Of a stretch of 64,000 bases of DNA, positions 1-8,840 are shown piece by piece. The position numbers and the translations under genes are program-made. The notes under the pieces are model-generated. The model was not told the origin of the DNA and did not search any database. It was given only the letters and a program-made list of their open reading frames with translations. Every line of letters starts with the position of its first letter. Within the stretch, counting starts at the first letter, position 1. The stretch is from CAYPLH01 sp964411505 (GTDB taxonomy: Bacteria > Bacillota > Clostridia > CAYPLH01 > DUMO01), in assembly GCA_964411505.1 (NCBI GenBank), contig CAYPLH010000010.1, positions 27,570 through 91,569 on the forward strand, read 5' to 3'.

Positions 1-20
1 CCGGATTAACCGGGAGTTTT

Positions 21-1361
21 TCATGTGAGGTTAATATCATCTGCTGAGAAATATTTCTTTGCAAAAAGTTTATCTGCAAATTCCATATATTCCTTCTTTG
101 ACTTAAAATAAGGGTTGTATTTTTCCACTAATTCCAAAGCAGTTTTTGCTTTATTACTCAATAATCTTACCGCTAAAAGTGCAAGATATTTTGAACCTAA
201 CACATACGCTGTTTCAAAGTCTACCAGTTTATAGTCAGCACTATGTGTCCCTCCCTGCGAACCACTTATGTAAGGCTGAATTATAGGCATTAGCATCGAT
301 AGGTCTCCCACATCTGTAGACCCTGTCCCATGACCTCTTTCAATTATTTCATTTTCATCTACCATCTCAAGCATAATTTCTTTTGTTAAATCTTTGAACT
401 TTTTCACATAGGTTGCAGGAAAATACCCAGGCAAGTCTTCAATTTCCACTTCAGCTCCCACTGATATAGCGCTACCGGCAAGTGCCCTATCTACCTTCTT
501 GTTGGCTTCCAGAATTGCCTCAATTGTTTTACCGCGAACAAAAGTCTCCATTTGTACATCGCTAGGGATCACATTTACGATATCTCCACCTTTTGTTATT
601 ATTGGGTGAACCCTAATATAATCCTTTTCTGTAAAAGTTTCTCTTATTGCATTTATTGCAGATAGACCAAGGTTTGCTGCATATAATGCGTTAATACCCT
701 TATGGGGAGCTCCTCCTGCATGAGCTGCCTTGCCGATATACTTTATTTTCTTTACTATACAACCATTACTTGAGCTTGGAATAACCATTTTTGCACCGGG
801 GTTTGATCCTATATGTACTAAAGCTCCAATTTGCACATCATCAAACCAGCCTCTTGACAAAAGCTCAGGTTTTCCGCCAAGATAACGTATTACTCCATTC
901 TCTCTCAGTTCCTTCCGAAAAGCAATTTCTATATATTCTTCTGCTGGAACAGCAATAAAATGAATCTTCCCTGACAAATGTTCCAATACGCCTGAATCCA
1001 AAAGCCCTATAGCAGCACCTATCATATCAGCAATCTGTACATTATGACCACAAGCATGAACAGCACCTGTTTTTTTATCACTTGCAGGATGCTCTCTGCA
1101 GATTACAGAATCCAGCTCTCCCATTATAGCAAGTCCGGGACCTGGTTTTCCGGTATCAATAGTTGCCTTAACACCGGGAATATTACCTGCTTCAATAAAA
1201 GAAAGCCCAAGTTCTTTGAACTTTTCAGCTACCTTGCCAGATGTTCGGAACTCTTTGTAACCAGTTTCAGGGTTATCGAAAACATCCTCACCAAAAGCAA
1301 TTATCTCTTCCTTTCTGCGGTCTATGCTTTTGACCACATTCGTCTTAAAAATATTATCCAT
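21..1361 (-). CDS. M20 family amidohydrolase / peptidase
   Basis: This 446-residue protein belongs to the M20 metallopeptidase/amidohydrolase family, close to the AbgB (aminobenzoyl-glutamate hydrolase) branch, which hydrolyses amide bonds of small N-acyl or peptide substrates in the cytoplasm. The sequence shows the metal-binding HACGHN motif at about residues 102-107, the catalytic/metal Glu pair in PAEEY (about 139-143), GTGSTDVGD, and a late GTHSADY histidine. The dimerisation-type insert between these motifs is present, so the protein looks complete. It starts 3 nt after the stop of the upstream HAD phosphatase gene, so the two are co-transcribed. The substrate cannot be told from sequence. 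Confidence 0.9.
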   Translation of the reverse strand: MDNIFKTNVVKSIDRRKEEIIAFGEDVFDNPETGYKEFRTSGKVAEKFKELGLSFIEAGNIPGVKATIDTGKPGPGLAIMGELDSVICREHPASDKKTGAVHACGHNVQIADMIGAAIGLLDSGVLEHLSGKIHFIAVPAEEYIEIAFRKELRENGVIRYLGGKPELLSRGWFDDVQIGALVHIGSNPGAKMVIPSSSNGCIVKKIKYIGKAAHAGGAPHKGINALYAANLGLSAINAIRETFTEKDYIRVHPIITKGGDIVNVIPSDVQMETFVRGKTIEAILEANKKVDRALAGSAISVGAEVEIEDLPGYFPATYVKKFKDLTKEIMLEMVDENEIIERGHGTGSTDVGDLSMLMPIIQPYISGSQGGTHSADYKLVDFETAYVLGSKYLALLAVRLLSNKAKTALELVEKYNPYFKSKKEYMEFADKLFAKKYFSADDINLT

Positions 1362-1364
1362 CTT

Positions 1365-2174
1365 TTACACCTCTTTTGTTATATTAAGTATATATTTTTC
1401 AATAACATGTGCTACACCATCTTCATCATTTGTAAAGGTAACAAAATCAGCTTTGCTTTTAATGTCGTCGGGTGAATTTCCCATTGCAACACCTAAACCT
1501 GCATATTCTATCATCGAAAGATCATTATATCCGTCGCCAATTGCTATCATCTCTTCTCTGGATATTCCAAAATACTCCCCCAACCTTTCCATAGCTATTG
1601 CCTTTGATGCCTTTTGATCAACAAACTCTAAGAAATATGGTCTTGAGGTATGATAGTTTACATTACCCGAAAGCAATAAACCTACCTTTTTGCTATACTC
1701 ATTAATTGTTTCAACCTCATCATACCACAAGATTTTTGTAGCACCATCCCTAAAGGACTCTGCATTTTTAAATGCTTGAGGTGGGATATTCGAAATTGTA
1801 CTGTAATTTATAGCCTTTTCATTGAGTGGGCTTGCATACACTAGGTTATTATTCCACACTATCACCGTAGTTTTATAATCCATCCCAAGCTCAATAATTG
1901 ATTTTGCATCTTCATATGAAAGTTTTTGTTCATAAAGTATTTCAAAAGATTCACCCATAACTACCATTGCGCCGTTATAAGTTATAACAGGAAAATTTAA
2001 GCCCAAGGTTTTTACAATACTTTGCACACCTTGTACCGGTCTTCCTGTTGAAATTGTAAAAATCAAGCCCTTTTCAACACCTTTTTTGATTGCTTCCTTT
2101 GTCTTTAATGTAATTTGGTCATTATTATCAAGTAATGTTCCATCTATATCAACAGCCATTAGTTTATATTTCAA
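1365..2174 (-). CDS. Cof-type HAD-IIB phosphatase
   Basis: This is a cytoplasmic haloacid-dehalogenase phosphatase of the Cof/YidA (IIB) type, which dephosphorylates small phosphometabolites such as sugar phosphates. The nucleophile motif DIDGTLLD lies at the N-terminus, STGR follows as motif II, a C2-type cap is in the middle, and GDGYNDLSM (motif IV) lies near the C-terminus with AMGNSP after it. I chose the TTG at 2174 because an AAGGGG sequence lies 9 nt upstream. A TTG at 2183 would touch that site, and an ATG at 2159 is the other option. It is the first gene of an operon with the M20 amidohydrolase and is divergent from the ATP-grasp gene. Confidence 0.9.
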   Translation of the reverse strand: MKYKLMAVDIDGTLLDNNDQITLKTKEAIKKGVEKGLIFTISTGRPVQGVQSIVKTLGLNFPVITYNGAMVVMGESFEILYEQKLSYEDAKSIIELGMDYKTTVIVWNNNLVYASPLNEKAINYSTISNIPPQAFKNAESFRDGATKILWYDEVETINEYSKKVGLLLSGNVNYHTSRPYFLEFVDQKASKAIAMERLGEYFGISREEMIAIGDGYNDLSMIEYAGLGVAMGNSPDDIKSKADFVTFTNDEDGVAHVIEKYILNITKEV

Positions 2175-2275
2175 TATTCGCAACCCCTTTTTATAATCTT
2201 CATATTATTGTATAATAAAAAGCAAAAAACGTCGAGTAGTGTATTAGCTTTCCTGCAACAATGGAGGTTGCTATT

Positions 2276-3847
2276 TTGAATAAAGAAAAGATTGGATTTT
2301 ATAGTGTTGATATTATTATAGATAAGGATGAAAGACCATGGCTTATAGAAGTAAATGGTTGCAACAGTGGTTTTAATGGGTTTTATCCCGCATACGGCAA
2401 CTTTGACCTGCAAGAAAGACTTGTATCTGCATTCGGTGATTTTGCCAGAAACAGGACTATTTATGTTGTAACTCATCTTGTTACAAACGGAGAGATGCCA
2501 CAGGGTTTCTTGGATAATCTTATTAGTGAACTTATGTTTTACAAGGGGTCTGATAAGCTGGGGTTGGATCTTGACCTTGGCACATCTGGAGCAATGTGGA
2601 ACAGGATGAGACAAGACAAAAATGTATCTTCAGGCAGTTCATCTATAGAAACACTTTTTTCTGGAAATACGCTTTTTAAAAAGGTCTTCATTGACGCATC
2701 AAACCCAAGTTATGTTATCCCGGTAGAATATTTTAATGAAAAACATACATTTGGAAGCTTCTTTATAAAAGATAGTATCAAATCCAAGGTTCCTGCTATC
2801 TCACTTTCAGAGAATGATATACTCTGGTATAGATGTCCTTCTGTTGCTTTTATCAACCCAGCTGGCTGCATCCAAATCAACCCAGAATTTCCTGATGAGG
2901 CTATGGCAGATAATAAACTGTTTTTATATGAGCTCCTAAGTAAAAAATTTAAAGAAAATATCCCAGAATATATACCTTGTGGCAACCTTTGCTCAAACTC
3001 CAATGATATAAAAAGATTTGTCGATGGTAAGGTAAACAGTCTTTTTATAAAAAAGCCTCTTGTCGGAACCAAAGCCCGAGGAATAGATATAATGCGTGGG
3101 ATCGACCTTGATGATTATGCCCTGCGGATTAAAAAACTAGAAGAGCAAACAAGAGAAGTATTACCTGCCGAATTAACCGGCGTACCATGGCTGTTGGCAG
3201 CAGGAGCATTAAGCTACGATCTCAGTCTTGTAAGCATGCTTGTCCCTTCCCGCCATGTCTTTTGTCGAAAGACTAAACGCAACCATCATGGATGCATCCG
3301 TGCATTAATTGCTGCTCATGAAGATAGCACAGGCAAAAGAGACTTAAGATACCTTGGAGCTTACTGGCGGCTAGCATCTATGCCTATTGACAGTGATGCG
3401 CTCTTGTGGGAGCGATATGTGGGTAGCCTGTCTCAAGGATCCTACTGTGAGCCTGTACAGCCTTTTGAATTAAATATTGTTAAGGATTTTTCAGTTTCGG
3501 TCATTTCTGAATACCTAGATAAAATTAGAACAGCACCAAAGAATCGGTCAGAATTTAAAAATTATGAAAAGAATTACTGGATTAATCACTATTTTGACAA
3601 TAGCGTATTGCTAAGAGATAATGATACACAGAATTCTTTCATTCAAAGCATCAAAAAGTGCGAGAAAATATTGGATGCTGCAAAGGACAAAGCCGAAAAA
3701 CTAGGATTTAGAAATAATCCATTAAGTGTGCTGACAAAAGAGCAGATTGTTAAGGGTAACTTTACTTATCTTATTGCTCAGCCAGAAAGGATTCGTTTGC
3801 AACAGCCCATTCCTGATAATTGTCATACTGTTTCAAATTCTGATTAA
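2276..3847 (+). CDS. ATP-grasp family protein with unusual motif order
   Basis: This protein of about 523 residues carries ATP-grasp signatures in an unexpected order. The magnesium-binding end of the fold (VDIIIDKDERPWLIEVNG, with E and N of LIEVNG) sits in the first 30 residues. The ATP-binding lysine strand (LFIKKPLVGTKARG) comes near residue 260, followed by an arginine strand (NHHGCIRALI) and YWRLASMP. Normal ATP-grasp proteins end with the EVN motif. This is either a circular permutation or the remnant of a longer tandem protein that lost its 5' end. ATP-grasp enzymes ligate carboxylates to amines or thiols, and the substrate here is unknown. The TTG start at 2276 has GGAGG 8 nt upstream (2263-2267). 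The 3' end overlaps the convergent GH18 gene by 77 nt. Confidence 0.75.
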   Translation: MNKEKIGFYSVDIIIDKDERPWLIEVNGCNSGFNGFYPAYGNFDLQERLVSAFGDFARNRTIYVVTHLVTNGEMPQGFLDNLISELMFYKGSDKLGLDLDLGTSGAMWNRMRQDKNVSSGSSSIETLFSGNTLFKKVFIDASNPSYVIPVEYFNEKHTFGSFFIKDSIKSKVPAISLSENDILWYRCPSVAFINPAGCIQINPEFPDEAMADNKLFLYELLSKKFKENIPEYIPCGNLCSNSNDIKRFVDGKVNSLFIKKPLVGTKARGIDIMRGIDLDDYALRIKKLEEQTREVLPAELTGVPWLLAAGALSYDLSLVSMLVPSRHVFCRKTKRNHHGCIRALIAAHEDSTGKRDLRYLGAYWRLASMPIDSDALLWERYVGSLSQGSYCEPVQPFELNIVKDFSVSVISEYLDKIRTAPKNRSEFKNYEKNYWINHYFDNSVLLRDNDTQNSFIQSIKKCEKILDAAKDKAEKLGFRNNPLSVLTKEQIVKGNFTYLIAQPERIRLQQPIPDNCHTVSNSD

Positions 3848-5537
3848 GCACACTCCAAACCTCTTCTGTTTCAAAGGTTTTGCTCCAACTGGCTGTTCCT
3901 GCAAGTTTATATTTGTGTACAAGGGCTGATTTTAGATTTATTGAATTGAAATCCTCCAACCATATTTTATAAACTGCATCATCTTTTTTGTACCAAGCAT
4001 AATACTGGCTGCTTTTACTGTCCCACCTTACAGACGCGTCATTCTCTTTGACAAGCTCCTCTGCTCGTTCCATGGTTACAGCCCCTGGACTTGTGACTAC
4101 AACCTTACCATTCTCATTCTTTTCTTCCTTCCATACTCTTACATAGAAGGGCAATCCTAAAAGCAGTTTTTCTCTTGGAACCAGCTCAAGCATCTTCTGA
4201 ACATTCTTTTCGACCCAACCAAGCTCTGCGACAGAGCCTGCCACAGGACTTGATGCCCAATGCTGGTCATAAGTCATTACCATTATATAATCCACCACCT
4301 GTGCGTAAGCCTCGCGGTCATAGCACAGTGAGTAGTTTTCACTTCCGTCAGGAACCCCCACATCAATTGATACGATTAAGCCCTGCTCCTTTAATAACGG
4401 AGTTATTTCACGAACAAACTGGGTCAATGCATCCTTATTTCTATAATAAACATTTTCAAAATCAATATTTACGCCATCCAATTCATATAAAGCACAATAG
4501 GCCAGTATCTGTTTAATTAGATTTTCTCTTGCTTGGGTATTGCTGAGAAGTTTCTCAGTGTTGTCCGGATTTCTGAACTCGTTTTGCAAAAGAGCCCATA
4601 CTTGGTAGCCAAGTTCATGGGCTCTGTCTATATATATCTTATCACAGCGATTCAAAATATCACCGTTTTCATTAATGACTTCAAAAAAAGTAGGCGACAA
4701 AACATCCAGTCCATCTATCTTTGTTATCTCAGGTCTGTTCCCATAAGTCATCTGCCACACTAGGTTCAGTTTGCCTGTTTCAGGAGTCCATACAGGTCCG
4801 TCAAATTCTTTTATAGGTTTATGTTTTACCATAATCTTTCTTACAACAACATGCTTTTTTTCTATAAACCCAATTATCCCTTCAGAAGTTCGTACTTTAT
4901 ACCAATTATCATATGTTTCAAAAACTCTTAGCAGGTTTTCTTCTTCATTAGCGGTACCAAAATCAAATTTTTTTAATACGGGATATCGTATAGACATTCC
5001 TTTTCTAACACATGCTTCCAGATCAATCGGTTCTGCTATTTCCCTAATACTATTGTTGTAATCAATTATAATAACATTGCTACCCCTTTTATAGTTAATC
5101 TCAATATCGTAGTATTCACTTAGAAAATCAATTGGAATATAAACTGTATTATTTTCTTTATATGCTGGTATGTTCAGTTTTATAGGTTCATTATTTACAA
5201 ATGCGTCAAGATTCCCAGTTCTCATCCGAATAACTCTATTATCAGTTGTAATAGTTACAACTTCAAGTTCTTCATCCCACCAAATGTATGGATCAAAATA
5301 TTGTCTTATAACTTCTAACGGCAAAAGTATTTCCTCGTCTATTATTTGCGCAGATGGTTCACTTGTCACATGTTCGCCTTCTATTACCAAATTAAGCTCA
5401 CCTTCGACAAAAGCGGGAATGATACTATTGTTAGGAACAAAGTAGTAACGGTATATTGTAATTGATGGAATTATAATACCGGCAATCGAAACAGTAATAA
5501 CAACAATTACCAGTAACACGATAAGAAAATTCCTCAA
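3771..5537 (-). CDS. Membrane-anchored GH18 glycosidase with copper amine oxidase-like and SH3 domains
   Basis: This is a secreted or membrane-anchored family 18 glycoside hydrolase of the YaaH/YdhD type, which cleaves peptidoglycan or chitin-like glycans and often acts in spore cortex or wall remodelling. An uncleaved-looking hydrophobic segment follows the start (about 20 residues). A copper-amine-oxidase N-terminal-like domain (about 50-155), an SH3-like region (about 175-235) and the GH18 barrel (about 255-570) come next. The catalytic motif DGVNIDFE retains the acid Glu. I chose TTG at 5537 because GGGGG lies 8 nt upstream. A TTG at 5591 would add 18 residues but has no ribosome site. 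The 3' end overlaps the convergent ATP-grasp gene by 77 nt. Confidence 0.88.
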   Translation of the reverse strand: MRNFLIVLLVIVVITVSIAGIIIPSITIYRYYFVPNNSIIPAFVEGELNLVIEGEHVTSEPSAQIIDEEILLPLEVIRQYFDPYIWWDEELEVVTITTDNRVIRMRTGNLDAFVNNEPIKLNIPAYKENNTVYIPIDFLSEYYDIEINYKRGSNVIIIDYNNSIREIAEPIDLEACVRKGMSIRYPVLKKFDFGTANEEENLLRVFETYDNWYKVRTSEGIIGFIEKKHVVVRKIMVKHKPIKEFDGPVWTPETGKLNLVWQMTYGNRPEITKIDGLDVLSPTFFEVINENGDILNRCDKIYIDRAHELGYQVWALLQNEFRNPDNTEKLLSNTQARENLIKQILAYCALYELDGVNIDFENVYYRNKDALTQFVREITPLLKEQGLIVSIDVGVPDGSENYSLCYDREAYAQVVDYIMVMTYDQHWASSPVAGSVAELGWVEKNVQKMLELVPREKLLLGLPFYVRVWKEEKNENGKVVVTSPGAVTMERAEELVKENDASVRWDSKSSQYYAWYKKDDAVYKIWLEDFNSINLKSALVHKYKLAGTASWSKTFETEEVWSVLNQNLKQYDNYQEWAVANESFLAEQ

Positions 5538-5674
5538 AAAATGAACCCCCAAAATTGTATTTATTGAGTACTTTAGTACGTCAAACCTCAATTTTTATTC
5601 TAACTGCTCTTGCAGCCCATAAAATTTAAATTCTAAAAGAAAGAATTCTTGTTTTATTACGAATATATATCCAA

Positions 5675-6181
5675 TTATTTGAATATTTTGCTTGGAATAA
5701 ACAATCTGAACGCATTGAGCATTCTTTCATTCGGTTCAAAATACACTACTGTCCTTTGCCCCTTATAAGTAGTTACTAAAAAGAATACATCAGGAGAATC
5801 CATAGAAGATGCAGCTTCAATTTTATTTGAAATATTCTTTATACTATCATTGTAATGATCGCCTTTTAATCTTGCAAGAATCTCAAATTCCTTGCAATTG
5901 CCACTAAAAATCCTTTTTCTTCTACTACGTGCAATAATCTTATCAATATCAATTTCTCCATTGGTTACTGAATACTCAAACTCAATACTTTTGGATTTTA
6001 TAAGGTAATATGCACCATAAATAACTGCGACATCAAAAACTAGTTGCATTGTATTTACATAAGGAATCATAGGTATTATAAAAACAATCAGAAAGACGCA
6101 CAAAAAAACAATTCCTGCACTTATCAGCGTATCCTTTGATGTCTTCTTGCGCTCCACTATTTTTTCCATAAATGTATCCAT
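5675..6181 (-). CDS. DUF6106 family membrane protein
   Basis: This 168-residue protein resembles the clostridial DUF6106 family, whose function is unknown. It starts MDTFMEKIVERKK, has two adjacent hydrophobic segments (about residues 20-65, split by a Pro-rich turn), and ends in a soluble beta-rich domain of about 100 residues containing a TTYKGQRTVVYFEPNERM stretch. The ATG at 6181 is preceded by GGGAGG at 8 nt, so upstream TTG at 6196 is rejected as the start. It lies 137 bp upstream of the GH18 gene in the same direction, so the two may be co-transcribed. No catalytic motif is visible. Confidence 0.75.
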   Translation of the reverse strand: MDTFMEKIVERKKTSKDTLISAGIVFLCVFLIVFIIPMIPYVNTMQLVFDVAVIYGAYYLIKSKSIEFEYSVTNGEIDIDKIIARSRRKRIFSGNCKEFEILARLKGDHYNDSIKNISNKIEAASSMDSPDVFFLVTTYKGQRTVVYFEPNERMLNAFRLFIPSKIFK

Positions 6182-6237
6182 TATATATCCTCCCAAAACC
6201 TACCTTAGATAAATTATTTTCATGCTTATTTCATATC

Positions 6238-6333
6238 ATGATTATCCAGCCCTAATAGGAAGCCTGCTGCAAGCCTATGCATGCATAACTTGCAGCAGAA
6301 AGTCACTTTTGTGACTTTCTGGTTCATAATCAT
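6238..6333. repeat. Palindromic MITE-like element, family A (full copy)
   Basis: This 96-bp intergenic element has inverted ends (ATGATTAT at 6238-6245 and ATAATCAT at 6326-6333) and two perfect internal hairpins: 10-bp arms CTGCTGCAAG/CTTGCAGCAG at 6264-6298, and AGAAAGTCAC/GTGACTTTCT at 6297-6320 with a TTTT loop. Related sequences recur at 6932, 28463, 40326, 44271, 44413, 53553 and 57111. It contains no coding sequence and looks like a non-autonomous mobile element or a REP-like repeat. Confidence 0.75.
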
Positions 6334-6444
6334 ATTATAGCATACAAGTTATCATAATTCCATTTCGAAGTTGATTTTTTTTAGTCTATGTATAATTCAG
6401 GAAAAAAAAGAAATTATAATACAAGATACTATATGGAGGTTTTA

Positions 6445-6903
6445 ATGGACTCGATAAAAAAATGGGTACTGGAAAAAAGTGATTTAGCAATTGTACAGTT
6501 TCTCAGGTATTCAGTTGTTGGAGGAATTGCAACTGTTGTTGACTTTTTAATCTTTTATGTGCTTGCCAGTGTATTAGAATTTAACCACCTTGTCTGCAAC
6601 ACGTTGTCATTCACTTTTGGACTCATAATAAACTATTTTTTAAGCAGCAAATGGGTTTTTAACGTTAAAACAAGCAGTCAGGCAAAAGATTTTGCAGTTT
6701 TTTCTGCTATTGGCATAGTGGGACTTGTACTGACTAATGTTTTCCTTTATTTATTGGTTGATTTGGGAGTTATAAATCGAATTTTTCATTTTTTGAGTGA
6801 TGATTTGTCATTAATTTTATCAAAAATGATAACAGTTGTAATCGTTTTGTTTTGGAATTTTACCGCCAGAAAAAAGCTTGTGTTCAAAGAAAGTACAATT
6901 TAA
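6445..6903 (+). CDS. GtrA family membrane protein
   Basis: This 152-residue protein is a GtrA-family four-helix membrane protein. The family is thought to move polyprenyl-phosphate-linked sugars across the membrane for glycan decoration. The four hydrophobic segments are at about residues 15-37, 42-62, 78-100 and 118-138, with the typical FLRYSVVGGIATVVDF opening and the NYFLSSKWVF loop. The ATG at 6445 has GGAGG 5 nt upstream, which rules out the earlier ATG at 6388. It precedes the FAD oxidoreductase gene by 188 bp, and a second GtrA is encoded at 22751-23185. Confidence 0.9.
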   Translation: MDSIKKWVLEKSDLAIVQFLRYSVVGGIATVVDFLIFYVLASVLEFNHLVCNTLSFTFGLIINYFLSSKWVFNVKTSSQAKDFAVFSAIGIVGLVLTNVFLYLLVDLGVINRIFHFLSDDLSLILSKMITVVIVLFWNFTARKKLVFKESTI

Positions 6904-6931
6904 CACAAAGTATTAGTACAACAATAAAAAA

Positions 6932-6955
6932 AATGATTACAACCCAGAAAGTCAC
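6932..6955. repeat. Family A repeat, terminal fragment
   Basis: ATGATTACAACCCAGAAAGT at 6932-6951, followed by CACC, matches the outer end of the family A element (compare the reverse complement of 6300-6333). Only the end is present, and the hairpins are missing. It lies between the GtrA and oxidoreductase genes. Confidence 0.5.
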
Positions 6956-7091
6956 CATGCAATGAAATTCAAACTGAAGTGTTTTTTAATTATAGTCGGT
7001 GTTTTATGTGCATTTTACTGATGTTATTATTTAACTTTGATGCTTATTTATACAGCAAAATAAATATTTCATGGTGAACGGAGAGATTTTA

Positions 7092-8501
7092 ATGGTTGAT
7101 GATGTTGTTATAATGGGAGCAGGTCCAGCAGGACTTGCAGCAGGATTTGAGCTTTTAAAAAAAAATTGCAATGCTTTGCTTTTTGAATCGCAGAACCAGG
7201 TTGGAGGTATAAGTAAAACAGTAAAATACAAAGACTTCTATTTTGATCTTGGGGGTCATCGTTTTTTTACCAAGCTGGATGAGGTAAACGACCTCTGGCA
7301 TGAGGTTCTCAAAGATGACTTCCAGAAAGTACCTAGGCTTTCAAGAATATATTACCAAAATAAATATTTTAATTATCCTCTGACAGCAATGAATGCGCTT
7401 ACAGGTATGGGTGTCATGGATACCATAGGGATCACATCAAGCTATATGTACTCAAAAATTTTCCCGTGCAAATGTGAAGATACGTTTGAACAATGGGTAT
7501 CAAATCGATTTGGTAAAAAGCTTTATTCAATGTTTTTTAAAACATATACAGAAAAGGTGTGGGGTATTCCATGTTCCCAGATACAAGCAGAATGGGCAGC
7601 TCAAAGGATAAAAGGACTCTCTTTAAAAACAGCGGTTATTAATGCTGTAGTAAAGAAAAACAATACCATAAAGACACTGATAAATGAATTTGATTATCCC
7701 ACATATGGACCGGGAATGATGTATAACCGCATGAAAGAACACATAGAGAACATGGGTGGTAGCGTATATATGAACTCAACAGTGGACAGGGTTAACAAAG
7801 AAGGTAATGAAATAAAAAGCATTGAATACGTTGACAAGCACGGTGCTAGAACCTCTGTCGAAGGTAGACAGTTTATATCAAGCATACCAGTTACAGAACT
7901 GGTCAAAAAGATATCACCTGCACCAGACACAAGAGTTCTTAAAGCAGCAGATAATTTAAGTTATAGAAGCATTATAACCATAGATATTATTCTTCGAAAA
8001 AAGGATCTATTTCCCGACAACTGGATTTATATTCACTCACCCGAAGTTAAACTTGGACGAATTCAGAATTTTAAAAATTGGAGTAAAAAAATGATTCCTA
8101 CAGAAGATAAAACCTCATTAGGTCTTGAATACTTTTGTAACGAAAACGATGAATTCTGGAACCTGCCTGACAATGAGCTCTTTGAGATTGCTTCAAATGA
8201 AATTGAAAAGTTAAATATCGCCAAAAAAGAAGATATAGAAGACTATATTGTCATAAAAGTACCTAAAGCCTATCCCGTCTACATGAATGGCTACAGATCC
8301 AACATAGAAATAATTGAAGAATATCTAAAGCAAATAAGAAATCTTCAGCAGATTGGACGATATGGACTTTTTAAATACAATAATATGGATCATTCAGTTC
8401 TTACAGGTCTATATGCTGCAAAAAATATAATAGAAGATAGATACAAATATGATACGTGGAAAGTTAATACAGATAGTGAATACCAAGAAGAAAAAAAGTA
8501 A
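7092..8501 (+). CDS. FAD-dependent oxidoreductase (UDP-galactopyranose mutase / amine-oxidase fold)
   Basis: This 469-residue cytoplasmic flavoprotein has the dinucleotide-binding motif GAGPAGLAAGFELL near its start, an acidic FESQNQVGG second strand, and the FDLGGHRFF signature typical of the amine-oxidase/UDP-galactopyranose mutase-like group linked with surface-sugar genes. A late GLYAAKNI segment fits the closing FAD-binding region. The ATG at 7092 is preceded by GGAGAG at 6 nt, and upstream ATG 7071 lacks a site. It follows a GtrA gene, so a role in making or altering a lipid- or nucleotide-linked sugar is likely, but the reaction is not known. A distant relative is encoded at 16846-18135. 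Confidence 0.85.
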   Translation: MVDDVVIMGAGPAGLAAGFELLKKNCNALLFESQNQVGGISKTVKYKDFYFDLGGHRFFTKLDEVNDLWHEVLKDDFQKVPRLSRIYYQNKYFNYPLTAMNALTGMGVMDTIGITSSYMYSKIFPCKCEDTFEQWVSNRFGKKLYSMFFKTYTEKVWGIPCSQIQAEWAAQRIKGLSLKTAVINAVVKKNNTIKTLINEFDYPTYGPGMMYNRMKEHIENMGGSVYMNSTVDRVNKEGNEIKSIEYVDKHGARTSVEGRQFISSIPVTELVKKISPAPDTRVLKAADNLSYRSIITIDIILRKKDLFPDNWIYIHSPEVKLGRIQNFKNWSKKMIPTEDKTSLGLEYFCNENDEFWNLPDNELFEIASNEIEKLNIAKKEDIEDYIVIKVPKAYPVYMNGYRSNIEIIEEYLKQIRNLQQIGRYGLFKYNNMDHSVLTGLYAAKNIIEDRYKYDTWKVNTDSEYQEEKK

Positions 8502-8574
8502 AATATTCTTTGTTGAGAGTGACAATTTAGTTAATGTATAGGTTTCACTTAACACCTTTAACGATCAACTTACA

Positions 8575-8609
8575 AAAGCTGGGCAAAGTGTATAATTCTG
8601 CCCAGCTTT
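8575..8609. terminator. Hairpin between convergent genes
   Basis: Arms AAAGCTGGGC (8575-8584) and GCCCAGCTTT (8600-8609) form a perfect 10-bp stem with a 15-nt loop, just after the oxidoreductase gene and running directly into the tandem repeat. There is no long T-tract, so terminator strength is uncertain. Confidence 0.45.
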
Positions 8610-8836
8610 CCAACTTCCCAACTTCCCAACTTCCCAACTTTCCACTTTCCACTTTCCACTTTCCACTTTCCAACTTCCCACTTTCCAACTTCCCAACTTT
8701 CCAACTTCCCACTTTCCAACTTTCCACTTTCCAACTTTCCACTTTCCAACTTTCCAACTTTCCACTTTCCAACTTCCCAACTTTCCAACTTTCCAACTTC
8801 CCACTTTCCAACTTCCCAACTTTCCAACTTCCCAAC
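8607..8836. repeat. Tandem 7/8-bp minisatellite of 30 units
   Basis: Thirty uninterrupted units fill 230 bp. There are four unit types: TTTCCAAC (13 copies), TTCCCAAC (7), TTTCCAC (7) and TTCCCAC (3). The top strand has no G at all in this stretch, so strand composition is extremely skewed. All three minus-strand frames are open through it only because the units contain no stop. It begins within the right arm of the preceding hairpin and ends 4 nt from the stop codon of the chemoreceptor gene. It resembles short tandemly repeated repetitive sequences known from other bacteria. Confidence 0.97.
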
Positions 8837-8840
8837 CATC

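Noticed and set aside
1..20. Terminator at the window start
   Set aside because: CCGG...CCGG followed by a T-run could be one, but the stem is only 4 bp and the context outside the window is unseen.
6964..7023. Possible 19-residue hydrophobic peptide between GtrA and the oxidoreductase
   Set aside because: It has no ribosome site and is too short to distinguish from chance.
8607..8836. CRISPR-like array
   Set aside because: Units are 7-8 bp and contiguous, with no unique spacers and no cas genes.
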